The position numbers were made by a program, and so were the translations under genes. DNA of 64,000 bases, taken from the NCBI GenBank assembly GCA_037974335.1, contig CM075726.1, positions 9,002,389-9,066,388 on the forward strand, given 5' to 3'. Under the pieces are notes generated by a model, which searched no databases, was not told the DNA's origin, and worked only from the letters and a program-made list of their open reading frames with translations. Below, one piece after another: positions 20,323 through 31,974 of this stretch. Source of the stretch: Prionace glauca (lineage: Eukaryota > Chordata > Chondrichthyes > Carcharhiniformes > Carcharhinidae). Positions within the stretch are counted from its first letter, which is position 1; each line of letters begins with the position of its first letter.

Positions 20323-21700
20323 GAGTTCCCCCTTGTCAACTCTACTGGTTACATCTTCAAAGAATTCCAACAGATTTGTCAAGCATGACTTCCCCTTCAT
20401 ATTGACCCTGTCGGATCCTGCCACTGCTTTCTAAATGCTCCACTATAAATTCCTTGATAATGGATTTGAGAATGTTCCCCACTATTGATGTTAAGCTTAC
20501 TGGTTTATAATTCCCTGTTTTCTCTCCACCTCCCTTTTTGAATATGGGAATGGCATTCACTACCCTCCAATCTGCAGGGACTGTTCGAGAGTCTATAGAA
20601 TCCTGGAAGATGACCACCAATGCATCCACTATTTCCTTAACTACTCAAGGGTGTAGATTATTAGGCCCTGGGGATTTATCCATTTTCAATCCCATTAACT
20701 TTACCAGTACCATTTCTCTTCTAATATTGATCTCCTTCAGTTCTTCCCTCTCACTAAATCTTTCATTCTCCAACATTTCTGGCGTCTGATTCTTTTATGA
20801 AGACAGAACCAAAGTATGTATTCAGTTGCTTGGCCATTTCTTTGTCCTCTATTATACATTCCCCCGTTTCTGTCTGTAGGAGACCCCATAAATCTTCACC
20901 AACCTCTTTCTCTTCATTTATCTGTGGAAACTCTTAGTGTCAGTCTTGATGTTCCCTGCAAGCTTACTTTCGTACTGTATTTGCCCTTTCTTAATCAATC
21001 TCTTGATCCTTCTTTGCTGAATTCTAAACTGCTTCCAGTCCTCAGACCTATTATTTTTCTTGGCCAATCTGTATGCTTCTTTCTTAGATTGGATACTGTC
21101 TCTAATTCCTTTTGTAACCCATGGATTGGCCCTTTAACCCATTTTGCTTTTGTGCCAGACAGGAACAAACAGTTGCTGCAGTTCCCCCATGGGTTCCTTG
21201 AATGTTTGTCATTACTTATCCACTGCCATCCCTTTAAGTAACTCTCCCCCAATTTATCAAGGCCAACGCATGCCTCATATTTTCATAGTTTTCTTTATTA
21301 AGATTAGCGCCCTAGTCTCCAAATCAACTGCTCCACTCTCCACCTTGATAAAAAATTCTGTCATGCTCTGTTCGCTCATCCCCATGGAGTCTCATATAGC
21401 TAGATTGGCAATGATTCCCTTTTCAGTACATAGTACCCAGTCTAAGATGGCCTGCTCTCTAGTTGGTTCGTCTGCATATTGATCAAGAAAATCATCATGT
21501 GTTTACTCCAAGAATTCCTCTATGACATTGTGGCGAATTTGATTTCCCAATCTAACCACAGATTAAAATCACCCATGATCTCTGATATTCCCTGATCACA
21601 TGCATCACTAATTTTGTGTTTAATGTCATTCCCAACATCACTACTGCAGTTTGGGGTCTATATATGACACCCACTCATGTTTTTTGCCCTTGGTATTTAA

Positions 21701-24015
21701 GAACATAAGAACATAAGAAATAGGAGCAGGAGTAGGCCATCTAGCCCTTCGAGCCTGCCCCGCCATTCAATAAGATCATGGCTGATCTGTCGATGCTCAG
21801 TTCCACCTTCCCGCCCTCTCCCCATAACCCTTAATCCCCTCGCTTACCAAAAACCCATCAACCCGCGTCTTAAAAATATTTAGCGAGGCAGCCTCCACCA
21901 CTTCAACGGGCAGAGAATTCCAGAGATTCACCACCCTTTGAGTGAAGAAGTTCCTCCTCAACTCCGTTCTAAAACGCCCCCCCTTCATCTTGAGGCTGTG
22001 CCCCCTAGTCCTACTGTCCTTTCTGAGCGGGAAGAATCTCTCCACCTCTATCCTATCCATCCCATTCATCATCTTATACGTCTCAATGAGATCTCCCCTC
22101 ATTCTTCTAAACTCTAACGAGTACAAGCCTAGTTTATTCAGCCTCTCCTCATAACTCAACCCCCTCAACTCTGGTATCAGCCTAGTAAACCTCCTCTGCA
22201 CTCCCTCCAAGGCCAAAATATCTTTGCGCAGGTGCGGTGCCCAAAACTGCACACAATTCTCCAGCTGCGGCCTCACCAATGCCCTATACAGCTGCAGCAA
22301 GACCTCCCTACTTTTATATTCAATCCCCCTCGCTATGAAGGCCAGCATCCCATTTGCCTTCCTGACCACCTGCTGCACCTGCAAGCTGGGTTTTTGCGAC
22401 TCATGCACAAGGACCCCTAGATCCCTCTGCACCGTCGCCTGCTGCAGTTTTTCGCCACGTAAGTAATAGTCCTTCCTACCATTCTTCCTACCAAAGTGGA
22501 CCACCTCACACTTGCCAACATTAAATTCCATTTGCCATTTCCTGGCCCATTCGCCCAGCCTATCTAGATCCTTCTGCAGACTCTCCACACCCTCCGCACA
22601 ATTTGCCGTTCCCCCAATCTTGGTGTCATCCGCAAATTTCGACACCCTACACTCGGTTCCCTCCTCCAGATCATCTATATAAATGGTAAAAAGCTGAGGC
22701 CCCAGCACCGACCCCTGGGGCACTCCACTAGTCACCATCCGCCAATCTGAATAGCACCCGTTGACCCCCACTCTCTGCCTCCTATTTGACAACCAATCCT
22801 CTATCCACGCTAACACCCTACCCCCAACTCCATGTCCCTCGACCTTCTGCAATAACCTCTTGTGAGGTACTTTGTCAAACGCCTTCTGAAAATCTAGAAA
22901 GACCACATCCACCGGCTCTCCTCTATCCACTGCCCTAGACACATCCTCATAGAACTCCAGTAAACTTGTCAGACACGACTTCCCTTTAATGAAACCGTGC
23001 TCTGTCTGCTCTATCAAGCAATTCCCTTCAAGATGCCTCGCAATTTCCTCCTTAATGACAGATTCTAACATCTTACCTACCACAGACGTTAAACTAACCG
23101 GCCTATAATTCCCTGCCTTTTGCCTGGCACCCTTCTTAAACAACGGCGTAACATTAGCCGTTTTCCAATCTTCCGGCACTTCCCCGGAATCCAGCGACGT
23201 CTGGAAAATAACCACCAAGGCATTCACTATCACCTCCGCCATTTCTTTCAGAACCCTCGAATGCATTCCATCCGGTCCTGGGGAGTTGTCCACAATCAGC
23301 CTCTCCAGTCTGTCGAGCACCGCCTCTCTAGTAACAGTAATGTCATTAAGACCCTCCAGTCCTACCACCTTTCCATCGCTAACACCCGGCAAATTATTCA
23401 CGTCCTCCTCCATGAAGACAGAAACAAAAAAGTTATTCAAGACCTTAGCCATATCCCCATCCCCTACCACTAGGTCCCCTTTCTCATCCTCTAAAGGACC
23501 AACGTTCACCCTAGCCAGCCTCTTCCTTTTTATATATTTATAAAAACTCTTTCTATCCTTTTTTATATTAAGTGCTAGCCCAGCTTCATAGTTTCTCCTA
23601 CCCTCCTTTATCAACTTCTTTGTCAATCTTTGTTGACATTTAAACCTCTCCCAATCCTCTTCTCGCCCACTACTCTTAGCTACTCTAAATTCCTCCGCTT
23701 TTAATTTAACACTTTCCTTCACCTCCTTCGTTATCCACGGCTTATTACCTCTCTTCCTACGGTCCTTTTTGACTATCGGAATAAATTTCTGCTGAGCACC
23801 AAGAAAGATCTCCTTAAAGATCCCCCACTGCTCCTCAGCGGACCCTCCCTCCAACGCGCTCCCCCAGTCCACATTCGACAATTCTTCTCTCATCCTACCG
23901 TACTCCCTTCTATTCAAACAAAGGACGCGTGTCTGGGAACCCACTTTCTCCTCTTCCATCTGCACCAGAAACTCCACCATACAATGATCACTCTCCCCAA
24001 GAGGATCCTTCACCG
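21701..24015 (-). mobile_element. CR1-A copy, 2.3 kb, RT frame open
   Basis: 5'-truncated late in EN: its first residues are the VKDPLGESDHCMVEF end of the nuclease with the S-D-H motif. The RT is complete: KAFDKVPH (motif A), VTSGVPQGSVLGPQLFTIYI (B), KFADDTKIGG (C), then thumb and C-terminus, all in one frame. That frame (21797-24178) also includes about 54 codons of CR1-F EN at its start. It is therefore a chance in-frame fusion of two elements and not a 793-codon gene. The tail at the left is AAGAACATAAGAACATAAG. Confidence 0.9.
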
Positions 24016-24487
24016 CATTTCTCGGCTCTACCCATACAGACTCCACATTATCAGAGCCAATATCCTTTCTCACTATTGTGTTAATTTCCTCTTTACCCAG
24101 CTTTGCCACTCCACCACCTTTTCCTTTATGCCTGTCCTTCCTAAATATTGAATACCCTGGGACATTCAATTCCCACACTGGTCACCAATTATATTGGACC
24201 TGTTTATATCTATCTGTGCGATTAGTTAATTCAGTTTATTGCAAATGCTCCACACATTAAGGCACAGAGCCTTTAAACTTGTCTTTTTAACATTGTTTGT
24301 CTTGATCCCTATATTTTTCTCTATAGTCAGTTTGAACTTTGTCCTTGGTTTCTCTGCCTATCACTTTTCTTATTACCTTTTCTATCTTTTGTATTTGTCC
24401 TTGCTCCCTCTTTCTCAGATCCTTACATTGCTTCCCATCCCCCTGGCATATTAGTTTAAACCCTCCCCAACCTCTCTAGCAAACACT

Positions 24488-25774
24488 CCCCCTAGTACAG
24501 TAAGAGTAGGGGAGGCGGTAAAAGAGGTGGAGGAGCATCTTTTAATCAAGGATAGTTTAACGGCTGCTGAAAGGCATTTCGAGGGAGATCTGCCTACTGA
24601 GGTAATAAGGGCTGAAGTTAGAAATAGGAAAGGATCGATCACGTTGTTAGGAGTTTTCTGTAGGCCCTCAAACAGTAATAGAGATCTGGAGGAGAAAATG
24701 GCAAAGCAGATTATGGATAGGTGTGGAGGTCACAGGGTAGTTATCATGGGTGACTTTGACTCTCCAAATAGTGATTGGAACCTTTATAGATCGGATAGTT
24801 CAGATGGGACACTTCTTGTACAGTGTGTGCAGGAGGATTTCCTGACACAATATGTGGATAAGCCGACAAGAGGTGGGGCCACATTGGACTTGGTACTGGG
24901 TAATGAACTGGGCCAAGTGTTAGATTTGTTTGTGGGAGAGCACTTTGGAAATAGTGACCACAATTCAGTGTCCTTCATTATTGCAATGGAGAGGGATAGG
25001 GTCACATGGCAAGGCAAGGTTTATAATTGGGTCGGGAGTAATTATGATGCAGTTAGGCAAGAATTAGGGAGCATAAGATGGGAACAGAAACTCTCAGGTA
25101 TGAGCACAAATGAAAAGTGGAGCTTGTTCAAGGAACAAATACTGCGTGTCCTTGATAGGTATGTCCCTGGCAGGCAGGGAGGAAATGGCCGAGTGAGGGA
25201 ACCGTGGTTCACAAATGAGGTTGAATGTCTTGTTAAGAGGAAAAAGGAAGTGTATCTAAGGATGAAAAAATAAAGTTCAGTTGGGTTGCTTCAGGGTTAC
25301 AAGGTAGCTAGGAATGAGTTAAAGAAAGGGCTTAGGAGAGTTAGGAAGGGGCACGAGAAGTCCTTGGCGGGTCAAATAAAGGAAAACACCAAGGCTTTTT
25401 ACTCTTACATGAGAAATAAAAAAATGACCAAGGTGAGGTTAGGGCCAGTCAAGGATAGTAGTGGGAACTTGTGCATGGAGTCAGAAGAGATAGGTGAGGC
25501 ATTGAATTAATACTTTTCTTCAGTGTTCACTAAGGAGAGGGATCATGTTTTTGAGGATGAGAGTGTGACATAGGCTGGTAGGATGGAGGAGGTAGATGTT
25601 CTGAGGGAAGATGTATTAGCAATTTTTAAAAACCTGAGGGTCAGTAAGTCCCCTGGGCCAGATGGGATACATTCTAGGATACTTTGGGCGGCAAGGGATG
25701 AGTTTGCGGAGCCTTGAGCTTTGATCTTTGGGTCCTCTCTGTCCAGATTGTGCCAGGGAACTGGAGAGTGGGGA
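24488..25774 (+). mobile_element. CR1-D copy: EN and start of RT
   Basis: Frame 24527-25273 (248 codons) is a CR1 endonuclease. It has GVFCRPSNSNRDLEEK, VIMGDFDSPNSDWN (usual G-D-F-N, here G-D-F-D), DKPTRGGATLDLVL and NSDHNSVSF (S-D-H kept). It continues after a stop at 25271 as RKGHEKSLAGQIKENTKAFY (25286-25510) and, through more stops, as SKSPGPDGIHSRIL near 25645-25690. It begins head to head against the 5' end of CR1-F and ends at a CR1-A insertion. Confidence 0.88.
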
Positions 25775-26438
25775 ATAAGAACATAAGAAATAGGAGCAGG
25801 AGTAGGCCATCTGGCCCTTCGAGCCTGCCCCGCCATTCAATAAGATCATGGCTGATCTGTTGTGGCTCAGTTCCACATTCCCGCCCTCTCCCCATAACCC
25901 TTAATCCCTTCTCTTATCAAAAACCCATCAACCCGCATCTTAAAAATATTTAGTGAGGCAGCCTCCACCACTTCAACGGGCAGAGAATTCCAGAGATTCA
26001 CCACCCTTTGAGTGAAGAAGTTCCTCCTCAACTTCGTTCTAAAACGCCCCCCCCCCCTTTATCTTGAGGCTGTGCCCCCTAGTCCTACTGTCCTTTCTGA
26101 GCAGGAAGAGTCTCTCCACCTCTATCCTATCCATCCCATTCATCATCTTATACGTCTCAATGAGATCTCCCCTCATTCTTCTAAACTCTAATGAGTACAA
26201 GCCTAGTTTATTCAGCCTCTCCTCATAGTTCAACCCCCTTAACTCTGGTATCAGCCTAGTAAACCTCCTCTGCACTCCCTCCAAGGCCAAAACATCCTTG
26301 CGCTGGTGCGGCGACCAAAACTGCACACAGTACTCCAGCTGCGGCCTCACCAATGCCCTATACAGCTGCAGCAAGACCTCCCTACTTTTATATTCAATCC
26401 CCCTCGCTATGAAGGCCAACATTCCATTTGCCTTCCAT
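25775..26438 (-). mobile_element. CR1-A copy, 5'-truncated (0.66 kb)
   Basis: Tail AATAAGAACATAAGAAATAGG at the left. Frame 26039-26470 carries LLQLYRALVRPQLEYCVQFW through MNGMDRIEVERLFLLRKDSR. A C-run near 26045-26057 shifts the frame before the C-terminus. Confidence 0.93.
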
Positions 26439-26440
26439 TT

Positions 26441-26980
26441 GAGTAATATGTGCAATTTTGGTCGCCGCATCCAAGAAAGGATATACTTGGCATTGAGGGA
26501 GCACAGCGAAGGGTCACCAGATTGATTCCTGGAATTGTCATATCAAGAGGGAATGGGTCAATTGGGCCTGTATTCACTACCACTAAGAAAGCGTGAGAGG
26601 GGATTTAATTGAAACATATGAAATTCTGACAGGGCTAGACAGACTGGATGCAGGGGTGATGTTGCCGCTGGCTGTGAGGTGCCTAGAACAAAGGGTCACA
26701 GTCTCAGGAATTTTGTGAAGTCCATTTAGGACAGAAGTGAAGAGAAAATTCTTTACTCGGAGGGTGGTGAACGTGTGGAATTCTCTATCACAGAAGGCCG
26801 TGGAGGCCAAGTCATTGAATATATTTGTGAAGGGCTTAGATTTCTGGACTCCAGTGATATCAAGGGGTATGGGAAGAAAACAAGTGCATGGCTTTGAGAT
26901 CAAGGATCAGCCATGATCATGTAGAATGGGGAAGCAGGCTCAAGGGGCCTCATGGCCTACTCCTGCTCCTATTTTCTATG
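26441..26980 (+). mobile_element. CR1-E 3' half, decayed
   Basis: TATGTGCAATTTTGGTCGCC (Y-V-Q-F-W), CACAGCGAAGGGTCACCAG, GAAAATTCTTTACTCGGAGG (F-F-T-R-R-V-V) and a 3' UTR with ATGATCATGTAGAATGGGG, ending CCTATTTTCTATG. It may be the remnant of the D copy after loss of its RT core, since it follows the CR1-A insertion in the same direction. Confidence 0.8.
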
Positions 26981-27160
26981 CTGCCAAAGTGCAAAGCAAT
27001 GTTTGCTGCTGCAGTTGTGTCTGGTTCTTTCACAGTCCTCCCTGAGTAATGGCAGCAATGCATTCCAAACCCACTTCCTGCTGTGGTGTGAGAGTGCGGC
27101 ACACAGTTCCACAAAGACACTGCAATGTGGAAAGCACAGGAAGCTTCTTGGTTTGTCCGT
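26981..27160. other. No recognised feature
   Basis: Short unique-looking stretch between two CR1 pieces. Confidence 0.4.
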
Positions 27161-27688
27161 GAACATAGAATATAGAACAGTACAGCACAGTACAGGCCCT
27201 TCAGCCCTCAATGTTGTGCCAAGCTATGTCTAAACCCAAGATCAAGCTATCCCACTCCCTATCATTCTGTGCCTATCCAATAACCACTTGAAAGTCCCTA
27301 AAGGGTCCGACTCCACTATCACAGCAGGCAGTGCAAACACTCTCTGATTGAAGAATCTACCTCGGACATCCCTGCTGTTTCTTCCACCATGAACCTTATA
27401 GTAACAGCTACATCCACCTGAGGAAATAGTCTCTGCACGTCCACTCTTTCTATCCCCCTCATCATCTTATAAACCTCTATTAAGTCGCCTCTCATCCTCT
27501 TCTGGTCTAAAGAGAAAAGCCCCAGCTCCCTCAATCTTTCCTCATAAGACCTACCCTCCAAACCGGACAGCATCCTGGTAAATCTCCTCTGCACTCTCTC
27601 CAATGCTTCCACATCCTTTTTATAGTGAGGTGACCAGAACTGAACACAATGTTCCAAATGTGGTCTCACTAAATTCTCTGAGTTTTCC
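27161..27688 (-). mobile_element. CR1 copy related to B/C, 5'-truncated
   Basis: Frame 27319-27690 reads [20 protein letters not shown] to [20 protein letters not shown]. The 3' UTR at the left is GAACATAGAATATAGAACAG with CAGGCCCTTCAGCCC. The residues resemble families B and C, but the C-terminal end and UTR differ, so it is a separate subfamily. The R-G-G and F-F-T-Q-R-V-V part is lost. Confidence 0.85.
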
Positions 27689-28116
27689 ACCGTTCATCCA
27701 CATCTTTTCTCATCCAATTCTGCCAGCATAACCTACTTGTAATGACCTATTGGAATATGAACTCTCTGAATGAGGTCCAAGTGATGGGCCAATTGGGGAG
27801 TCTTTGCCTTGTACTTAATCGGGTGTGTCAGTTCCTCTGACACCCCTGGGGATAGACTGCTAACTGTTCACACTCTGTTAGAGTGTGTTAGAGTTTGTAA
27901 AGAAAGGGATTTTGGTGAAGGAACTTCTACTCCCGAAGATTTATTACACCACTATTCCATTCTCACACCTGCCTATCTTGTCTTTCTTCAGATGCATTGA
28001 TAATCTCCCCTGCTGGCAACATCCCCCCTCCCCCACAAGTCTCTCACAGCTGCAAAAAGAGAAGTTCACAATTGGAATACCTTCAACTCACAACTGAAAA
28101 GAATCAGCGATAACAC
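27689..28116. other. No recognised feature
   Basis: No coding region or known repeat. Confidence 0.45.
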
Positions 28117-28205
28117 CACAGGTGCTTCCATTGAGCCCTTCAGCCCATCATGTCTGTGCCAGCCATCAAGCACCTACCTATTCTAATCCCATTTCTGCCT
28201 TCCTT
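28117..28205 (-). mobile_element. CR1 3' end fragment
   Basis: CATTGAGCCCTTCAGCCC and TGTCTGTGCCAGCCATCAAG are the reversed 3' end of an old CR1. The sequence that follows to 28398 is not assigned. Confidence 0.55.
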
Positions 28206-28398
28206 TGACGATACACTTGCCGTAGAGGGGGTGCTGCGAAGGTTTGCTGCAAGGCCCTGTCTGCTCTCTCAGGCAGAAATAAAAGATCCCATGGCCACAA
28301 TGGGTTGCCCTTCCTCCCATTTATCACTGGAGAGGTTCTTCCATTTCCTACTTCAAGGTAGATGGTGCTGGGCAGACTTCTCCCAGAATGCTCAGTGA

Positions 28399-29086
28399 AG
28401 TGTGGAGGAGCAGAGGGATCTAGGTGTATGTGTACATAGATCCCTGAAAGTTGGGAGTCAAGTAGATAAGGTTGTTAAGAAGGCGTATGGTGTCTTGGTG
28501 TTTATTGGTAGGGGGATTGGATTTAGGAGTCGCAGCGTCATGATGCAACTGTACACAACTCTGGTGCGGCCGCACTTGGAGTTTCGTGTGCAGTTCTGGT
28601 CCCCACATTACAGGAAGGATGTGGAGGCTTTGGAGAGGGTGCAGAGGAGGTTTACCAGGATGTTGCCTGGTATGGAGGGGAGATCCTATGAGGAGAGGCT
28701 GAGATTTTGGGGTTGTTTTCGCTGGAAAGAAGGTGGCTAAGAGGGGATCTTATTGAAACATATAAGATGATTAGAGGTTTAGATAGGGTGGATAGTAATA
28801 GCCTTTTTCCTCTGATGGAGAAATCTAACACGATTTAAATTAAGGGGTGGTAGTTATAGGACAGATGTCAGGGGTAGGTTCTTTACCCAGAGGGTGGTGA
28901 GGGATTGGAATGCCCTGCCTGCTGCAGTTGTAAATGCGCCTAGTTTGGGGGCGTTTAAGAGATCCGTGGATAGGTTTATGGACAAAAAGGGATTGGTTTA
29001 GGTTAGTGGGTCATTGTTTTGTAACTGGTCGGCGCAACATCGTGGGCCGAAGGGCCTGTTCTGCGCTGTAATGTTCTACGTTCTAT
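28399..29086 (+). mobile_element. CR1-B copy, 5'-truncated (0.69 kb)
   Basis: Frame 28402-28740 reads EEQRDLGVCVHRSLKVGSQV to [20 protein letters not shown]. It shifts frame near 28700, where GAGATTTGGGG has lost bases. There is a short deletion around 28830, where ACTAGGGGGCA-type codons are missing. The C-terminus and GTCGGCGCAACATCG UTR end in TTCTACGTTCTATG. It is close in sequence to the copy at 50162-52017. Confidence 0.93.
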
Positions 29087-29106
29087 GTCCCTCTGCCGCC
29101 TCTACC

Positions 29107-29205
29107 TTTAACCCTTTCACTGGACACAGTTATTAATATGGCTACTGTTCTCCTTCCCATGTATCTTTAGTATGGATATTATTCTCCCTCAGCAATGGTG
29201 CAAGG
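29107..29205 (+). repeat. Unclassified dispersed repeat Y, copy 2
   Basis: TTAACCCTTTCACTGGACAC...AATATGG...TCTCCCTCAGCAATGGT matches 1852-1945 with indels. Confidence 0.6.
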
Positions 29206-29289
29206 AGTACAGGTAATGATATTGAGAGTGTGACAGAAGGGGCAGAGTGTACTAACATAACACTGCACCTGCAAATAATGTCAAAGTAA

Positions 29290-29582
29290 GGAAAAACGGT
29301 GAAAGAAACAGAGTTAAAGGCTCTTTATCTGAATGCTCAGGTTATTTGTGATAAGATGGATGAATTTATAGCACAAATTGAAATAAATGAGTTTGATGTG
29401 ACAGTCATTACAGAAACTTGGTTACAAAGTGACCATGACCCAGACCTGAATATTCAAGGGTATATGGCATTTCAGGAGATTAAGAAGAAAGGAAAAGGTG
29501 GTGGGGTATCTCTGTTAACAGTAGTGAGAAATGATCTTGGTTCAGAAGACAACATTTTAGATTCATTAGGCAATCAAGGACA
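29290..29582 (+). mobile_element. CR1 ORF2 N-terminal (EN) fragment
   Basis: Frame 29299-29586 reads KALYLNAQVICDKMDEFIAQ, EFDVTVITETWLQSD (the catalytic T-E-T-W motif kept) and GKGGGVSLL, the start of an apurinic-type endonuclease. It is isolated from any RT. It resembles the older F type. Confidence 0.85.
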
Positions 29583-29744
29583 CTAGGGGCTTACTGGTTG
29601 GGTTGCAATCTTGACATTGACCTCAATTCTGGATTGGGAATCCGCGGTGTCAGCGATGATCTTTCCAGAGGCAGCTAGTTAAGAAGCAGGTACTGGGACC
29701 AATGTCCAATTAAGGATGGTGGGCAGACTGTGGAAATGGGACAC

Positions 29745-30000
29745 CCAAGGTGGCAGCACAGTGGCACAGTGGGTTAGCACTGCTGTCTCACAGTGCCAGG
29801 GGCCCAGGTTCAATTCTGGCTTCAGGTCACTGTCAGTATGGAGTTTACACATTCTCCCTGTGTCTGCGTGGGTTTCCTCCAGGTGCTCCGGTTTCCCCCC
29901 ACAGTCAAAAGATGTGTGGCATAGGTTGATTGGCCATGAGAAATTGCCCTGTGGTGTCAGAGAGATTAGCAAGGGTTACGGGGATAGAGCCTGGATGGGA
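29745..30000 (+). mobile_element. tRNA-derived SINE-1, tail type 2
   Basis: The head GGCACAGTGGGTTAGCACTG (A-box region) and the B box GGTTCAATTCT are followed by TGTCTGCGTGGGTTTCCTCC and TTGATTGGCCATGAGAAATT. It ends in the GGGTTACGGGGATAGAGCC part of the second subfamily without its last 50 bases. It adjoins a second SINE in reverse. Confidence 0.85.
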
Positions 30001-30002
30001 TT

Positions 30003-30240
30003 GTTAAGTTTCTTTATTAGTCACAAGTAGGCTAACATTAACACTGCAATGAAGTTACTGTGAAAATCCCCTAGTCACCACACTCCAACACCACACTCAG
30101 TGTTCGGGTACGCTGAGAGCGAATTTAGCATGGCCAATGCACCTAATTAGCATGCCTTCCAGACAGTTGGAGGAAACCCGAGCACCTAGAGGAAACCCAC
30201 GCAGACACAGGGAGAACATGCAGCTCCACACAGATAGTGT
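30003..30240 (-). mobile_element. tRNA-derived SINE-1, tail type 1, head lost
   Basis: Reversed tail TTTCTTTATTAGTCACAAGTAG and GCTAACATTAACACTGCAATG, then the body, to CACACAGATAGTG. The tRNA-like head is missing. Confidence 0.82.
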
Positions 30241-30482
30241 GTACCATACTAATGAGCCTAATCGTCTACCTGCCACCACCTCAGTGACCCAAGCTCCCGC
30301 AAAGTCACTCGAATGAAGGAATGAGTTGGGTTGGGCTGTCCAAGGGACTATTTTGCATTGTTTCCAGTTCCTCTTCCCCACACCCACTCCCACTCCTATT
30401 CTCAAGTCCCCTATTCCTGCCACCTCCACGTTTCCTATATTTGAAAGATGTCTCTTTATATCCATATACCTGAAACATTCAA

Positions 30483-30592
30483 GAGGAGAGAAAATGATCA
30501 TTGTGGTAAAACATCCAATCAAACTTGACAGCTTCAATTACCAGCAGAGAGGAGTTGGTATTTCAAGGTTAAATTATTTGACTTGTCTCATA
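30483..30592 (+). repeat. Unclassified dispersed repeat X, copy 1
   Basis: AGAGAAAATGATCATTGTGG to TATTTCAAGGTTAAATTATT is found in reverse, about 90% alike, at 39533-39633. Both copies are open in one frame (EKMIIVVKHPIK...FNYQQRGV), but the length is too short to claim coding. Family unknown. Confidence 0.65.
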
Positions 30593-30807
30593 TTGGTGAC
30601 AGTGAATGCTGTAATATAGGTTTTTTTAGATGTCTGGGTAATGAAATCTTGAGACTTGTCTATTTAAAAATGAACCATTTATTATTAATCTTTATGAACA
30701 GAACCCAGGCAGTGCTTTGGCATGCTGGTATGCTGCATTCAGAGTTCTCTCTGCCTGACTTACCATGTGACTCTATACATCATACCATACCATGATGTAT
30801 AGTAACA

Positions 30808-31844
30808 GTAATGGGGAAATGGTTGTGGTTGCGGAGGGTCAGACAATTTAGCTCCAGGGCACCTTTGCAGGAGTACCTCAGGGTAGTGTCCGAGGCCCTA
30901 CAATCTTCAGCTGCTTCATCAATGACCTTTCCCCCATCATAATCAGAAGTGGGAATGCACACCGATGACTGCACAATGTACAGCACCATTCGCGACTCCT
31001 CGGATACAGAAGCAGCACATATTGAAATGCAACAAGATCTGGACAATACCCAGGCTTGGGCTGACGTGGCAAGTAACATTCACCCAAAACAAATGTCAGG
31101 CAATGACCATCACCAATAAGCGACGCTCTAACCACCGCCCCTTGACATTCAATGGTTTAAACATCACTCAATCCCCCACTGTCAACATCCTTGAGGTTAC
31201 CATTGATCAGAAACTCAACTAGACTCACCACATAAACACAGTGGCTACAAGAGCAGGTCAGAGGCTAGAAATATTGATAGTAACTTACCTTCTGACTTCC
31301 CAAAGCATCTCCACCATCTACAAGGTACAAGTCAGGAGTGTGCCTCCACTTGCCTGGATGGAGATGTAGCTCCAACAACACTCAAGAAACTTGATACCAT
31401 CCAGGACAAAGCAGCCCGCTTGACTGGCACCACATCTACAAACATTCAATTCGTCCACCACCGACGCTCAGTAGCAGCAGTGTGTACTACCTACAAGATG
31501 CACTGCAGCAATTCACCAAAGATCCTTAGACAGCACCTTCCAAACTCATGACCACTTCCATGTAGAAGGACAAGGGCAGCAGATAAATGGAAACACCACT
31601 ACCTGCTAGTTCCTCTCCAAGCCACTCACCATCCTGACTTGGAAATATATCGCCGTTCCTTTGCAGTCACTGGGTCAAAATCCTGGAATTCCATCCCTTA
31701 TGGCATTGTGGTCAATCCACAGCACATTGACTGCAGCAATTCAAGAAGGCAGCTCACCACCACCTTCTCAAGGACAACTAAGGAAGGACAATAAATGCTG
31801 GCCAGCCAGTGACGCCCATATCCCACGAATGAATAAAAAAAAGA
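30808..31844 (+). mobile_element. LINE-J copy 3, 3' third
   Basis: It starts in the RT palm: CAGGAGTACCTCAGGGTAGTG (G-V-P-Q-G-S), TTCAGCTGCTTCATCAATGAC (F-S-C-F-I-N-D). It continues with a frame (30965-31222) reading KCQAMTITNKRRSNHRPLTF. The end GACAATAAATGCTGGCCAGCC then CGAATGAATAAAAAAAA is the J 3' terminus. Many breaks. Confidence 0.88.
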
Positions 31845-31974
31845 CAAGGATCTCAGGAGTTGTGAGATACAGACCAATCAGGAATGTGGGATTTGTGGCT
31901 TCCTTGTAATTGGATGAAGGTTGAACCAGGTTGCAGCACCCCCAACAAGCATCACTGTGGAGGGATGTGTAAAC

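Larger units (their letters stand above)
18205..24487 (-). mobile_element. Long old CR1 copy (family F) with three nested insertions
   Basis: Reading the minus strand from right to left gives a nearly complete CR1 of about 3 kb in pieces. They are: the ORF1 C-terminus LGGVFAREVGEGLN and stop (24451-24487); the ORF2 start and first part of EN (24016-24450); the rest of EN and the linker (20323-21700); the RT palm (19229-19713, ending GVPKGLVLGPQLFTIYIND and motif C); and thumb, C-terminus and 3' UTR (18205-18898). The insertions are CR1-A at 19714-20322 and 21701-24015, and a reversed CR1-F piece at 18899-19228. The flanking bases read through each gap in the family order. The frame is decayed throughout. 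Confidence 0.85.
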
